Of a DNA stretch of 53,207 nt, positions 25,190 to 34,532 are shown piece after piece (positions within the stretch are counted from its first letter, which is position 1; every line of letters begins with the position of its first letter). The notes under the pieces were generated by a model. It did no database searches. It had not been told where the DNA came from and saw nothing but the letters and a program-made list of their open reading frames with translations. Source of the stretch: JAHEFU01 sp020440645 (GTDB taxonomy: Bacteria > 4484-113 > JAFGCY01); contig JAGRNR010000027.1 of the NCBI GenBank assembly GCA_020440645.1, forward strand, positions 1-53,207. Reading direction: 5' to 3'. Made by a program: the position numbers and the translations under genes.

Positions 25190-26506
25190 ATGCGCGAATT
25201 CAGCGAGACCCAGCTCGGGCATCTCTCAGAGGCGGCCATCCGGCTGCGTGAGGCCGAGCGTCCGGTGCGCATCCTGCGCTCACTGGCCTGGCCGCAGGAG
25301 CTGGCACGCAGCTTCATTGACGGCGGCATGCAGCGTCCGCCGGAGCCGGAGTATCCGGTGTTCAACCCCCGGCCCGTGATGGACGACCTGGCGGCGATCG
25401 ACCACCTGCTGGAGGGTGACAGCCCGGTGCACAACTGGCTGCGCCGCGTCGCCTGGAGCATTGCCACCGCCGCGCGCATGCTGGCGGCGATGGGCACGGC
25501 GGAGTTCCACGAGCACAGTGCCGCGCTGTACGGTACACCGGTCACGCCGCTGCAGGACGGACAGCGCACAGCGCTGGAGCTGGCTGAGATGATCGACGAG
25601 ATCATGGCCCCCTTCAACGCCAGCCCGGCCAGCTTCGGCATCGTGCCACGCCGGGTCAGCCCGGAGCGTGTGGCCGAGCAGATCCGCAAGCGCATTGACA
25701 AGCAGTTCGGTGACAACGCGCCGCAGGTTGAGCTGGTGGACCAGCTGTCCAGCAAGGCACTTGCCGGTGCACGCTACATCCGCATCCGCAAGGGGGCGCG
25801 CTTCACCGACCAGGATGTCGAGCAGCTGGTGAACCACGAGGCTTTCGTGCATATCGGCACCACGCTCAACGGCGTGGCCCAGACCCGCTTCCCGATCCTC
25901 GCCAGTGCGCATGCCGGTACGACCCGCACCCAGGAGGGGCTGGCGGTGTTCGTGGAGTTCATGAGCGCTGCGATGGACCCCGACCGTTTCCAGCGCCTGG
26001 CCGAGCGCGCGATCGCGATCAAGATGAGCATGGACGGCGCAGACTTCATGCAGCTGTTCGAGTACTTTCGCGAGCGCACTGACACTCCCGAGCAGGCCTT
26101 CGAATGCGCGCGGCGGGTGGTGCGCGGCGGGCTTGTGAACGGTGGCGCGCCCTTCACCAAGGACTGCACCTACGTGCACGGCCTGCTGCAGGTGCATAAT
26201 TTCCTGCGCATTGCGGTGGCCAGCGGACGGATCGACTGCATCGGCCTGATGTTCAGCGGCAAGCTGGATCTCGAGGACCTGCCGGCGCTGGGCCTGCTGG
26301 CAGCCGCGGGCGCGATTGAGCCACCGCGCTACCTGCCGCCCTGTGTGTCCGACCCGCGTTTCCTCGTGAGCTACCTCGCCTACAGCTCTTTCCTGAACCG
26401 CATCGACCTGCCGGCGGTCAAGCAGCACTACTCCGACCTGCTCGGGGCCGTGCCGCAGACCGAGGTGATGGCCGGTGTGTGTTACATCGACGGGCACGAG
26501 CACTGA
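25190..26506 (+). CDS. DUF1704 / QEGLA-motif protein, MATCAP-like metallopeptidase fold
   Basis: The product has 438 residues from ATG 25190; the frame is open from 25127, but the upstream part has no ribosome site and poor codons. It carries the family-defining QEGLA (residues 248-252) in TRTQEGLAVFVEF and the upstream VNHEAFVHIGT, with HEAFVH at 216-221. In eukaryotic MATCAP tyrosine carboxypeptidases, which share this fold, an HExxxH motif and a downstream Glu bind zinc; here the Glu of QEGLA could be that ligand. Bacterial members are of unknown substrate. There is no signal peptide, so it acts in the cytoplasm. It lies 80 nt after the TPR gene in the same direction. Confidence 0.87.
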   Translation: MREFSETQLGHLSEAAIRLREAERPVRILRSLAWPQELARSFIDGGMQRPPEPEYPVFNPRPVMDDLAAIDHLLEGDSPVHNWLRRVAWSIATAARMLAAMGTAEFHEHSAALYGTPVTPLQDGQRTALELAEMIDEIMAPFNASPASFGIVPRRVSPERVAEQIRKRIDKQFGDNAPQVELVDQLSSKALAGARYIRIRKGARFTDQDVEQLVNHEAFVHIGTTLNGVAQTRFPILASAHAGTTRTQEGLAVFVEFMSAAMDPDRFQRLAERAIAIKMSMDGADFMQLFEYFRERTDTPEQAFECARRVVRGGLVNGGAPFTKDCTYVHGLLQVHNFLRIAVASGRIDCIGLMFSGKLDLEDLPALGLLAAAGAIEPPRYLPPCVSDPRFLVSYLAYSSFLNRIDLPAVKQHYSDLLGAVPQTEVMAGVCYIDGHEH

Positions 26507-26530
26507 ATCTCAAGGCAATTAAATACAGGC

Positions 26531-26559
26531 TTGAATTCCGCTGAATTCTGGAACATAGT
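26531..26559 (+). promoter_or_regulatory. Possible promoter of a short transcript
   Basis: TTGAAT (26531-26536) and CATAGT (26554-26559) are spaced by 17 nt, giving a moderate sigma-70-like match. The transcript would start near 26566. Confidence 0.35.
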
Positions 26560-26565
26560 GCTTTG

Positions 26566-26751
26566 CGGCTGGTCAGACTTACACCAGACTCTGAGCTGGG
26601 AGGATGAGATGGGGTGCTGCGGACATGCATCGCATCCAGGATGGGTGCCGCGGGCTGGTCAAGGGACCAGATCACCGCAGGCGGAGGCTCCGGATGCCTT
26701 CAGGGCCGGCAGGATGGGCTGACCGGCTGGAACCCGGCCTGATACCGGGTT
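26566..26751 (+). ncRNA. Candidate structured RNA or 37-codon gene
   Basis: This is the core of the 284-nt spacer 26507-26790. Downstream of the possible promoter lie GGGAGG (26598-26603) and, five bases on, ATG 26609 opening a 37-codon frame to 26722 (start MGCCGH), with codons unusual for this genome. The segment also folds: CTGGTC/GACCAG (26655-26670) and a terminator-like hairpin AACCCGG/CCGGGTT (26731-26751) followed by ATACTTTT. Either a small RNA or a small protein would fit. Both may be chance. Confidence 0.3.
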
Positions 26752-26790
26752 ATACTTTTCAATCTCGTATGCTGGCGAGTCAACAGGCAG

Positions 26791-27228
26791 ATGCTGAATT
26801 TTCTTAAGGGCAAGGGACCCGGAAGCAACGACTTCCCGAAGGATCCTGCAACCATGGGGGCACCCTACATCCAGGCCCGTGAATTCGTCGACGGCCATAC
26901 GGAGTTCATCGCCTGGACCTGCCACCCCTCACTGATGCTCGATGAGCGTTCCACGCGCATCCCGCAGGTGATTGACGCCGAGGGCCAGAGCTTCACCCCG
27001 CAGATGGGCGCACTGGAGAATGGCACGGAGATCCCGCGCTTTGAGTCGCTGGAGGCCGCCGAACGTGCCATCCGGCTCTACAGCGAGAACCAGGCAAAGC
27101 GCAGCATCGTGCGTGAGGACCTGCTCAGTGCCGAACTGATCTACCTCGAGGAACGGCTGGGTACGCTGCGTGGCATGCTGGATGCCCACAAGGTGGATGA
27201 AGACGCCCTGCCTGAGTCCTTCGACTGA
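26791..27228 (+). CDS. Conserved-looking small cytoplasmic protein, unknown function
   Basis: The product has 145 residues. It has no signal peptide or membrane segment. The first 25 residues are Gly/Lys/Pro-rich and probably flexible. The middle (EFVDGHTEFIAWTCHPSLM) is beta-type, and the rest is two long acidic helices (SLEAAERAIRLYSENQ, EDLLSAELIYLEERLGTLRGMLDAH) likely to form a coiled hairpin. No family is recognised. It precedes the oxidoreductase gene by 32 nt, so the two are probably co-transcribed. Ribosome site is weak. Confidence 0.65.
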   Translation: MLNFLKGKGPGSNDFPKDPATMGAPYIQAREFVDGHTEFIAWTCHPSLMLDERSTRIPQVIDAEGQSFTPQMGALENGTEIPRFESLEAAERAIRLYSENQAKRSIVREDLLSAELIYLEERLGTLRGMLDAHKVDEDALPESFD

Positions 27229-27260
27229 GCAAGCGGCCGCCACTGACCTACAATAGCCCA

Positions 27261-28319
27261 ATGGAAATTCCCCAGACGATGCAGGCCGTGCGCTTCCACG
27301 AGCACGGCGGCCCCGAGGTGCTGCGCTACGAGGAAGCCCCTGTCCCCGTTATCGGCCCGAATGATGCGCTGCTGCGAGTCCGTGCCTGTGCGATGAACCG
27401 CCTCGACGTGGCAACGCGCATCGGGCCGCGCGGCTGGACCATCCCGCTGCCGCACATCCTCGGCTGTGATGTGGCGGGCGAGGTGGTGGCCTGGGGCAGC
27501 GAGGTCCAGGGACTCGAAATCGGCAAGGAATGCTTCGTGCATCCAGGCCTGCCGGGGGCAGCGAGCCTGGAGCGCACTCGTGGGGATGACAACGTGGCGG
27601 CAGACTACAACATCGTCGGCCTGTTCAGCGACGGGGGCTATGCGCAGTACATCCGCGTGCCGGCCTTCAACCTGCTGCCGAAACCGGAGAGGCTCAGCTG
27701 GGAGGAGGCGGCGGCATTCCCGCTGACATTCCTCACCGCCTGGCACATGCTCGGCATGCGCCGCGCCGGCCTGCAGCCCGGTGAGAGCGTGCTGGTGATG
27801 GGGGCCAACAGCGGGGTGGGCACGGCGGCGATCCAGGTGGCGAAGGCACGCGGTGCCGGGCTGGTGATTGCCACCGCCGGCGGCACTGCCAACGCGCGGC
27901 GCGCACTGGAACTGGGTGCGGATGAGGTGATCGACCACTACGAGCATGAGGGCACGATCCACAAGCAGGTGTATGCGATCACCGGCGGCCAGGGAGTGGA
28001 CGTGGTGGTCGAGCATGTCGGGGCAGCCGTGTTCGCGCAGTGCGTCAAGGCGCTGAAACGTGGCGGGCGGCTTGTGACCTGCGGCACCACGACAGGTGGT
28101 CGCGCTGAGCTGGATGTGCAGATGCTGTTCGCCAAGCACCTGACGCTGTACGGCAGCTTCATGGGCTCGATGAGCGAAAGCTATGAGCTGTTGCCACTGG
28201 TGGAGGACGGCCGGCTCAGGCCGGTGGTCGACCGTGTGCTGCCGCTGTCGGATGCCGTGCAGGCGCATGTGCTGCTGGAGCAGGGCGGGCACTTTGGCAA
28301 GATCGTGCTCGTGCCGTAG
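27261..28319 (+). CDS. MDR-family NAD(P)H:quinone oxidoreductase / alcohol dehydrogenase-like
   Basis: The product has 352 residues. The N-terminal GroES-like domain reads MQAVRFHEHGGPEVL..., with HILGCDVAGEV in the usual place. The Rossmann domain has VMGANSGVGTAAIQVAK (about 181-195). The lobe that binds structural zinc in true alcohol dehydrogenases has no four-cysteine cluster, so the quinone-oxidoreductase branch is favoured. It should reduce quinones or enones with NADPH in the cytoplasm. The ATG lies 32 nt after the upstream gene. Confidence 0.9.
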   Translation: MEIPQTMQAVRFHEHGGPEVLRYEEAPVPVIGPNDALLRVRACAMNRLDVATRIGPRGWTIPLPHILGCDVAGEVVAWGSEVQGLEIGKECFVHPGLPGAASLERTRGDDNVAADYNIVGLFSDGGYAQYIRVPAFNLLPKPERLSWEEAAAFPLTFLTAWHMLGMRRAGLQPGESVLVMGANSGVGTAAIQVAKARGAGLVIATAGGTANARRALELGADEVIDHYEHEGTIHKQVYAITGGQGVDVVVEHVGAAVFAQCVKALKRGGRLVTCGTTTGGRAELDVQMLFAKHLTLYGSFMGSMSESYELLPLVEDGRLRPVVDRVLPLSDAVQAHVLLEQGGHFGKIVLVP

Positions 28320-28401
28320 AATCTAGGCGGTTGCGAAATGAGGGCGGCTCCCGTGGTTGGGTGGGCTGCCAGGGTCTTGGCTGGCAACCCGGAGACACGT
28401 A

Positions 28402-29568
28402 ATGCCCAGCGGGCGGTTGACCGCGCACGCACGCTCCTTCCTCGAGCAGCGTTTCGCGCGCAAGCCCGACGGCTCCTACTTCCCGCACCAGCCGCTGCAT
28501 GGCCTGTACGGCGAGAGCGAGGCCGGCCGGCCGCTGCGCCTGGCCCGCAGCTACCGCCTGCTGCGCTGGATCGAGGCCCTGGCACCGCAGTCACTGGCTG
28601 ACCTCGGGGCCGCCGAGGGCTACATTGCCAACCTCGTGCGCCTGCGGCAGGGCTGCCCGACGCTGTGCATCGACCTCTCGCTGGAAGCCTGCCGCCGAGC
28701 CGCGGAGATCCACGGCCAGCCGGCCGTTGCCAGCCCGCTGCAGTCCATCCCCTTGCCTGACGACAGTGTGGATGTGGTGCTGCTGAGCGAGGTGTTCGAG
28801 CACCTCGAGGACCCGCTGCAGGTCGTGCGCGAAATGGTGCGTGTGGCCCGGCGCTACGTCGTGATCACCACCCAGGAGATCTGCATGAGCCGCGCCGAGC
28901 AGTCCATCCGCCTGCAGCTGCGTGACCTGGACGAGGCGCATGGAGAACTCAACTGGTTGTGCAGCGCTGACCTGCATTCGCTGTTCAGTGGGCCGAGCCG
29001 CAGTGCGCCGCAGTTCCGCCGCAGCCTGCGCCGGCTGGCCGGGCAGGTCTCCCGCGAGGAGGCGATCAGCCACCTGCGCTGGCTGGCGGATGCAGTACCG
29101 CGACGCAGCGAAGGCATCATCTTCGTCGCCAGCCTCGATGGCAACCCCGTGCCGGAGTTGCCGGCCGGTGATGACATGCAGCTCTGGCAGCAGCTCGTGG
29201 AGGGGCCGCAACGCGCCCCGGCGGGGAATGCACAGTGGCAGCTGGCGGATGGCCGGAGTGTGGAGGAGGGGCAGGCGCTTGACAGCGGCACCAGCCCGGA
29301 GCAAGCGCTCTCCAGCGAGACGGAAGCCCGTCCACCGCTGGATGCCGAAGGAATCCGTCGGCTGATGCTGCGGCTGGACACCTCAAATGTGACCCGAAGC
29401 GGAACTGAGCGCCGCCTGCTGTCAAAGCTTGTACGCATGATGGAGCGCATCGGCTACCTGACCTGCACTGACCCCTGGGCAGTGCGCAGCAACTGGCTGC
29501 GCAGCAGGCTGGGTCCGGCCGCCAGGGAAAAGGTGCCGAATCCGGACCCGGAAGCAAGCAGCGGATAG
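28402..29568 (+). CDS. Class I SAM-dependent methyltransferase
   Basis: The product has 388 residues. ATG 28402 has GGAGA ten bases upstream; the earlier in-frame codons from 28357 are not used. Motif I is SLADLGAAEGY (about 65-75), followed by CIDLS (acidic end of strand two) and SIPLPDDSVDVVLLSEVFEHLEDPLQVVREMVRVARR, the Methyltransf_11 pattern. The last 150 residues are not typical of the family: Glu/Gln/Ser-rich linker then a helical end (LSKLVRMMERIGYLTC). Substrate unknown. It sits between an oxidoreductase and a HEAT protein in the same direction, only 12 nt from the latter. Confidence 0.87.
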   Translation: MPSGRLTAHARSFLEQRFARKPDGSYFPHQPLHGLYGESEAGRPLRLARSYRLLRWIEALAPQSLADLGAAEGYIANLVRLRQGCPTLCIDLSLEACRRAAEIHGQPAVASPLQSIPLPDDSVDVVLLSEVFEHLEDPLQVVREMVRVARRYVVITTQEICMSRAEQSIRLQLRDLDEAHGELNWLCSADLHSLFSGPSRSAPQFRRSLRRLAGQVSREEAISHLRWLADAVPRRSEGIIFVASLDGNPVPELPAGDDMQLWQQLVEGPQRAPAGNAQWQLADGRSVEEGQALDSGTSPEQALSSETEARPPLDAEGIRRLMLRLDTSNVTRSGTERRLLSKLVRMMERIGYLTCTDPWAVRSNWLRSRLGPAAREKVPNPDPEASSG

Positions 29569-29580
29569 AATCCATGCGTC

Positions 29581-31251
29581 ATGTATTGCATGCCGCGAAA
29601 CATCTTCACTGCCACAGCGCTGCTGCTGGCCCTGTTCCTCCTGCCGCTTCGTGCGAATGCGGAAAGCGAGCTGCGCGAGCAGTTGCGCCAGCTCAGTGAC
29701 AACTCCGAAGCGAAGCGTATCGAGGCCGGTAACTGGTTCGCCGCACACGGCCGCGAGCACATGCCGGAACTGCGGGACCTGCTGGAGGACCACGACGCCG
29801 AGCTCAGCTACGGCTCAGCGCTGGCGCTGGGCCTGATGGGCCATGCGGCGGCGGAGGCCCTGCCGGAGCTGGTGGACCAGCTCACAAACCCGGACATCAA
29901 TGATGTGGTGGTGCAGAGCATCATGCGCGTGACTGACAACTGGCAGTCCGTGTTCAGCCAGCTGACCCACCACAAGACAGCCTATGGCAGACAGGTCGGC
30001 GCGCGCGCCTTTGGGCTTTGCGGCCGGGCGGATGCCGCCGTTCCGGAACTGACCGCTCTGCTGGCGGATGACAACGCGGATGTCGCCAAGGCGGCCAGCC
30101 GCGCGCTGGTCTGGTACCCGAAGGATGCGGCGGCTGCCGTGCCGGGACTGGAGGCGCAGCTGAAGCACGGCGATGCCAGCGTACGGGCCACGGCGCTGTT
30201 CACGCTTGAGATGCTGGATGGCAGCAAGCCGGCGCGTGCGGCGCAGTCCGTCAAGGCCCTGCTGGACGACCCGGACCCGCAGGTGCGCAGCGCGGCGATC
30301 AACACGGCGGTCAAGCTCAGCCCGCAGGATGACACTCTCGTGAAGAAGTTAACCGCCATGCTGGAGGACGAGGATCCGGAGGTGCGCGTGAATGCTGCCT
30401 TCGCCCTGTCGCGCTTCGGCAGCCGGGCGGCCTCGGCCGTTGACAAGCTGGCTGACACGCTTGGGCGCAAGCTGTGGTACCTCGCACCCTACAGCTCGGA
30501 ACTGGCAACCAACAACGTCTGGGCCCCGCTGGCGGCACTGGGTGCGATCGGCCCGGCGGCCAAGCCCGCCCTGCCGGCCGTACGCAAGCTCTTGGAAGAC
30601 CCCTATCACGCCCTGAATGCGGCGGAGACCATCTGGCAGGTCAGCGGCGACGCTGCCCCGCTGGTCGGCATTGTTGAGGACGAACTGGAAAGTGGCGACG
30701 CGGAGCGTGTGCTGGAAGGCCTCGGCGTGGCGCGCGACCTCGGCAAGCAGGGGAAGGAACTGCTGCCGGACATCAGCCGGCTGCTGCTGAGCGATCAGGC
30801 GGTGATCCGCCAGGCTTCCGTCGAGGTGATGTCAGTGATCGCGGATGACCCGGGGATGGCGGCGGAGATGTATGCCCGCCTGCTGTCCGAGGCCAGCGGT
30901 GATGAGCGGCTCGTAATCCTCAACCGCCTTCGGGACTTCGGGAAGGATGCCAAGGTCGCCCTGCCGGAGATCACTAAGCTGCTGGCTGGCAACGACGACT
31001 TCGAGCTGGCGCTGGCGGCATCCACGATGTACAGCATCTCGGGAGAGATCCAGCCCAGCCGCGATGTGCTGCTGGATGTGATTGGACGCGGAAATGACGA
31101 CGCGATCGCGGTGGCGGCGCACTGCCTGCGCCTGATGGGGGCCTATGCCGAACCGGCCCTGCCGCGCCTGCGCGAGATTGCCAGTGACAAGGCGATGTCG
31201 GACAGTGCACGTAATGCGGCGCAGCGTGCGCTGGATGAGCTGGGCGGCTGA
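29581..31251 (+). CDS. Secreted HEAT-repeat protein
   Basis: The product has 556 residues with a signal peptide (about 1-25, ending ANA). An alternative start is ATG 29590. The mature protein is a chain of HEAT repeats (HMPELRDLLEDHDAELSYGSALALGLMG, VPELTALLADDNADVAKAASRAL, VKALLDDPDPQVRSAAINTAV, AMLEDEDPEVRVNAAFALSRFG and more), about a dozen in all. This is an alpha solenoid for protein binding in the periplasm. Its stop codon is directly followed by the complementary stop of the convergent gene, both within TGATCA. Confidence 0.87.
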   Translation: MYCMPRNIFTATALLLALFLLPLRANAESELREQLRQLSDNSEAKRIEAGNWFAAHGREHMPELRDLLEDHDAELSYGSALALGLMGHAAAEALPELVDQLTNPDINDVVVQSIMRVTDNWQSVFSQLTHHKTAYGRQVGARAFGLCGRADAAVPELTALLADDNADVAKAASRALVWYPKDAAAAVPGLEAQLKHGDASVRATALFTLEMLDGSKPARAAQSVKALLDDPDPQVRSAAINTAVKLSPQDDTLVKKLTAMLEDEDPEVRVNAAFALSRFGSRAASAVDKLADTLGRKLWYLAPYSSELATNNVWAPLAALGAIGPAAKPALPAVRKLLEDPYHALNAAETIWQVSGDAAPLVGIVEDELESGDAERVLEGLGVARDLGKQGKELLPDISRLLLSDQAVIRQASVEVMSVIADDPGMAAEMYARLLSEASGDERLVILNRLRDFGKDAKVALPEITKLLAGNDDFELALAASTMYSISGEIQPSRDVLLDVIGRGNDDAIAVAAHCLRLMGAYAEPALPRLREIASDKAMSDSARNAAQRALDELGG

Positions 31252-32049
31252 TCAGGCCTGCCAGGTTGCCAGGATCCGCCTGGCATCATTGAGTTGCTGG
31301 CGGTAGAACTGCGCGTCGGCGGCGATGTGCTCATCCGGGCTCTCCTCCTGCGAGGCGAGGTTGGCAAGCACGCTTTCGAGCCGCTCGGCCGCTGCGCCCT
31401 CGCCGGACCTGAGCTTCGCCAGCTCCAGCCAGCCGAAGTTCATCAGCACGGTGCCGGCACAGCCCGGGCCCTCCTCGCTGCTCTGGCCCTTCTCAGCGGC
31501 ATCACGCACTGCATGCTCCAGCGCCTTCTGCATTGAATGCACGGCGGAGCTGTTGTCATTCAGTGCCAGGCGGTGCACACCCTCGGCCCACCAGGCCATT
31601 GACAGGGGCCAAGCGCCTTTCTTCAGCTGGCGGCGCCACTTGATGCATTCCTGTGCGGCCTTCAGCCCGCGCTCGTAATGCCGGTGCTCGCGCTCGAAGT
31701 CGTCATCCCAGCACCAGGCGAGGTCGGCTGCGAGGTTATAGCTGGCGACGTTGGCACTGTCGAGACGGCGGTTGCGTGTCTCATCATCGGAGGCCCGGGC
31801 GGACTGGCTGAGGCATTCGGCGATCGCCGCATCTGCGAACTGGACGCAGGCATCGAGGTTCTTGCCCTTCCACTCGCCCATCACCATTCCCTGGCGGGCG
31901 AACAGGAACAGCACGCGGCGCTCGAGCTCGTCACTGAAGCTGTAGTCGATCCACGAGATCGCCGCCTCCACCCCGCCGCTTTCCAGCTTCTGGCGCAGCG
32001 TGGGCCAGTGTTCCCTGAAGAATTCCTGCTGCTGCTGGAAGGATTCCAT
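31252..32049 (-). CDS. Helical-repeat protein of unknown function
   Basis: The product has 265 residues. ATG 32049 is chosen because GGGAG lies five bases ahead of it; the GTG two codons earlier is too close. It is all-helical with many Trp (EHWPTLRQKLESGG, ADLAWCWDDDF, YERGLKAAQECIKWRRQLKKG, SMAWWAEGVHRLALN, GTVLMNFGWLELAKL), resembling degenerate TPRs. There is no signal peptide. It is convergent with the HEAT gene with no spacer and is not obviously linked to hppA, which lies upstream in the same direction behind a terminator. Confidence 0.72.
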   Translation of the reverse strand: MESFQQQQEFFREHWPTLRQKLESGGVEAAISWIDYSFSDELERRVLFLFARQGMVMGEWKGKNLDACVQFADAAIAECLSQSARASDDETRNRRLDSANVASYNLAADLAWCWDDDFEREHRHYERGLKAAQECIKWRRQLKKGAWPLSMAWWAEGVHRLALNDNSSAVHSMQKALEHAVRDAAEKGQSSEEGPGCAGTVLMNFGWLELAKLRSGEGAAAERLESVLANLASQEESPDEHIAADAQFYRQQLNDARRILATWQA

Positions 32050-32128
32050 CCACACTCCCGTTGCCTGATTGTCCGCGTTACCAGTCTAGCGCAGGACTGC
32101 CCTGCGGTTCTGTCCGGCTGTATGGCAA

Positions 32129-32160
32129 TAAAAAGACGGCCCGGATGTACCGGGCCGTCT
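32129..32160 (-). terminator. Rho-independent terminator of hppA
   Basis: An 11-bp perfect stem AGACGGCCCGG (32134-32144) and CCGGGCCGTCT (32150-32160) is followed on the minus strand by TTTTTATT (32135-32128). It lies 28 nt past the hppA stop. Confidence 0.9.
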
Positions 32161-32187
32161 CGTCATTCAGTGAAATTGCTGCGCCTG

Positions 32188-34407
32188 CTACACGCCGCCG
32201 CTGGCGAACAGGCCGGCGAACACGAGAGCCACAATGCTCATCAGCTTGATCAGGATGTTGAGGCTCGGGCCCGAGGTGTCCTTGAACGGGTCACCGACGG
32301 TGTCGCCGACGACGGCCGCCTTGTGCGGGTCGCTGCCCTTGATGATCTGGCTGATCACGAACTGCTCCTCGGCCTCGCTGCCGGGGTTCTGCGCCTTGTA
32401 GGCAGCCAGCTTCTCCTTCTCGGTCGGGTTGAAGTTCTCGATGGACTTGGCGACCCAGTTGGCTTCGCCGTATTCTTTCTTGATCTCCTCGATTAGGCCC
32501 TTCTGCTCAATGAACTTCTTTGCGTTGTCCCAGGCACCGCCGGAGTTGGACATGAACAGCGCGATCATCACGCCGCTGGCCAGCGCGCCGGCCAGCAGGC
32601 CGCCGACGGCCTCAGCACCCTGGCCGCTGATGAAGCGGAACAAGAGGCCGATCGCGATCGGGCTGGCGATGGCCAGCAGGCCGGGCAGCACCATCTTCTG
32701 CAGGGAAGCCTGGGTGGAGATGGCGATGCAGGTCTTGTAGTCGCCGACCACGCCCTCGCGGCCCTCACGCAGGCCCTCGATGGTGTTGAACTGGCGGCGC
32801 ACCTCGTTGACCATCTGCTGGGCGGCATGGCCCACGGCGGTCATTGTCAGTGCGCTGAACAGGAAGGGCAGCATCGCACCGATCAGTACGCAGATCATCA
32901 CGACCGGGCTGTTCAGGTCGATGCTGGTGATGTTCGACTTGGCGCTGTAGGCGCTGAAGAAGGCCACCGCGGTAAGCGCGGCGGAGCCGATCGCGAAGCC
33001 CTTGCCGATCGCGGCGGTGGTGTTGCCGACACTGTCCAGTTCGTCGGTGCGCTCACGCACCTCGGGGGGCAGGCCGGCCTGCTCGGCGATACCGCCGGCG
33101 TTGTCAGCCACCGGGCCGTAGGCATCGACGGCCAGGGTCACGCCCAGCGTGGACAGCATGCCGACCGCGGCGATCGCGATGCCGAACAGGCCCATTGCCG
33201 GGTTGGTGCTGAAGCCGCCCGGTGCGCCGTAGGCCACCATGATGGCAACGCAGATCACCAGCAGCGGCAGCGCTGTGGAGACCATGCCAACGCTCACGCC
33301 GGAGATGATGTTGACAGCCGGGCCGGAGCGCGATGACTTCGAGATGAAGCGCGTCGGAGCGTACTCCGCGCTGGTGTAAAACTCAGTCAGCCAGGCGATC
33401 ACGGAACCGGAGGCCAGGCCGCCCAGCAGGGCCCAGAACAGGCCCCAGCCATTCAGCACGCCCTGGTACATCGCGATGATGCCGGCGCTGCCAGCCACCG
33501 TGATGCCGGCGGCCACCAGGGTGCCGGTGCGCAGCGCATCATGCGGGTTGGAGCTGGTGAACATGTTCGTATAGCCGATGCCGACCAGCGAGGCGATGAT
33601 GCCGAGACCGGCAATCAGCAGCGGGATCAGGAAGCCCTCGTTGCTGCCGACGGCGATGTAGCCCAGCAGCATGGCGGCGATGATCGAACCGACGTAGGAC
33701 TCGAACAGGTCGGCACCCATGCCGGCCACGTCGCCCACGTTGTCACCGACGTTGTCAGCGATGGCGGCGGGGTTGCGCGGGTCATCCTCGGGGATGCCGG
33801 CCTCAACCTTGCCGGCGAGGTCAGCGCCGACGTCGGCGGCCTTGGTGTAGATGCCGCCGCCCACGCGGGCGAACAGGGCGATCGACGAGGCACCGAGGCT
33901 GAAGCCGAGGATGTCATAGGACAGCGCATCCTGGATGCTCACGCCGAGGAACTGGGTGAACACGTAGAACAGGCCGGTGATGCCGATCAGGCCGAGGCCG
34001 ACCACGGCCAGGCCGAGCACCGCGCCGGAGCTGAAGGCCACGCGCAGGGCGGCCGGCAGGCTCTCGATGGCGGCGTTGGTGGTACGGGCGTTGGCAATCG
34101 TCGCGGTCTTCATGCCGAGGTAGCCGGCCAGTGCGCTGGCGCCTGCGCCGAGAGCGAAGCTGACAGCGGTCTTCCAGCCCATGCCCTCATCGGGGATCAC
34201 GCTGATGATCACGAAGAGCACGGCCACGAAGATGCCGATCACCTGGTATTCCTTGTTCAGGAACGCACTGGCGCCTTCGTAGATCGCCTTGCAGAGCCAC
34301 TGCATGCGCTCATTGCCGGCGCTCTTCTTCGCAATCCCTGCATTGATCACGAAGGAGAACACGAGGCTGACTACTGCCACGGCCATGACGGCCAGCACGA
34401 ATTCCAT
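32188..34407 (-). CDS. hppA: Membrane-bound ion-translocating pyrophosphatase
   Basis: The product has 739 residues and many membrane helices from residue 3 onwards. The substrate site signature is intact: DVGADLAGKVEAGIPEDDPRNPAAIADNVGDNVGD and GADLFESYVGS. A second acidic cluster lies near the C-terminus (SNSGGAWDNAKK, DTVGDPFKDTSGPS). The enzyme couples hydrolysis of pyrophosphate to H+ or Na+ export. The motif GNTTAA, with Ala where K+-independent enzymes have Lys, puts it in the K+-dependent class. I could not settle Na+ versus H+ by eye. Ribosome site is GGGAGAAAG. A 7-bp inverted repeat (TACCTTT 34431-34437, AAAGGTA 34453-34459) lies in the leader. Confidence 0.97.
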   Translation of the reverse strand: MEFVLAVMAVAVVSLVFSFVINAGIAKKSAGNERMQWLCKAIYEGASAFLNKEYQVIGIFVAVLFVIISVIPDEGMGWKTAVSFALGAGASALAGYLGMKTATIANARTTNAAIESLPAALRVAFSSGAVLGLAVVGLGLIGITGLFYVFTQFLGVSIQDALSYDILGFSLGASSIALFARVGGGIYTKAADVGADLAGKVEAGIPEDDPRNPAAIADNVGDNVGDVAGMGADLFESYVGSIIAAMLLGYIAVGSNEGFLIPLLIAGLGIIASLVGIGYTNMFTSSNPHDALRTGTLVAAGITVAGSAGIIAMYQGVLNGWGLFWALLGGLASGSVIAWLTEFYTSAEYAPTRFISKSSRSGPAVNIISGVSVGMVSTALPLLVICVAIMVAYGAPGGFSTNPAMGLFGIAIAAVGMLSTLGVTLAVDAYGPVADNAGGIAEQAGLPPEVRERTDELDSVGNTTAAIGKGFAIGSAALTAVAFFSAYSAKSNITSIDLNSPVVMICVLIGAMLPFLFSALTMTAVGHAAQQMVNEVRRQFNTIEGLREGREGVVGDYKTCIAISTQASLQKMVLPGLLAIASPIAIGLLFRFISGQGAEAVGGLLAGALASGVMIALFMSNSGGAWDNAKKFIEQKGLIEEIKKEYGEANWVAKSIENFNPTEKEKLAAYKAQNPGSEAEEQFVISQIIKGSDPHKAAVVGDTVGDPFKDTSGPSLNILIKLMSIVALVFAGLFASGGV

Positions 34408-34532
34408 TCTGCTTTCTCCCGATTCCCGAATACCTTTCCCCTTGTATAGGTAAAAGGTACTGCTTAAATGATGCGGATATTTTAGCGCCTATCGGGAATA
34501 AGGCAAGCCCCAAGCGGGCTGCGGGCCTGCGC

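Noticed and set aside
33541..34449. 302-codon plus-strand frame opposite hppA
   Set aside because: His/Gly/Ala-rich shadow of a membrane pyrophosphatase with full family signatures on the minus strand.
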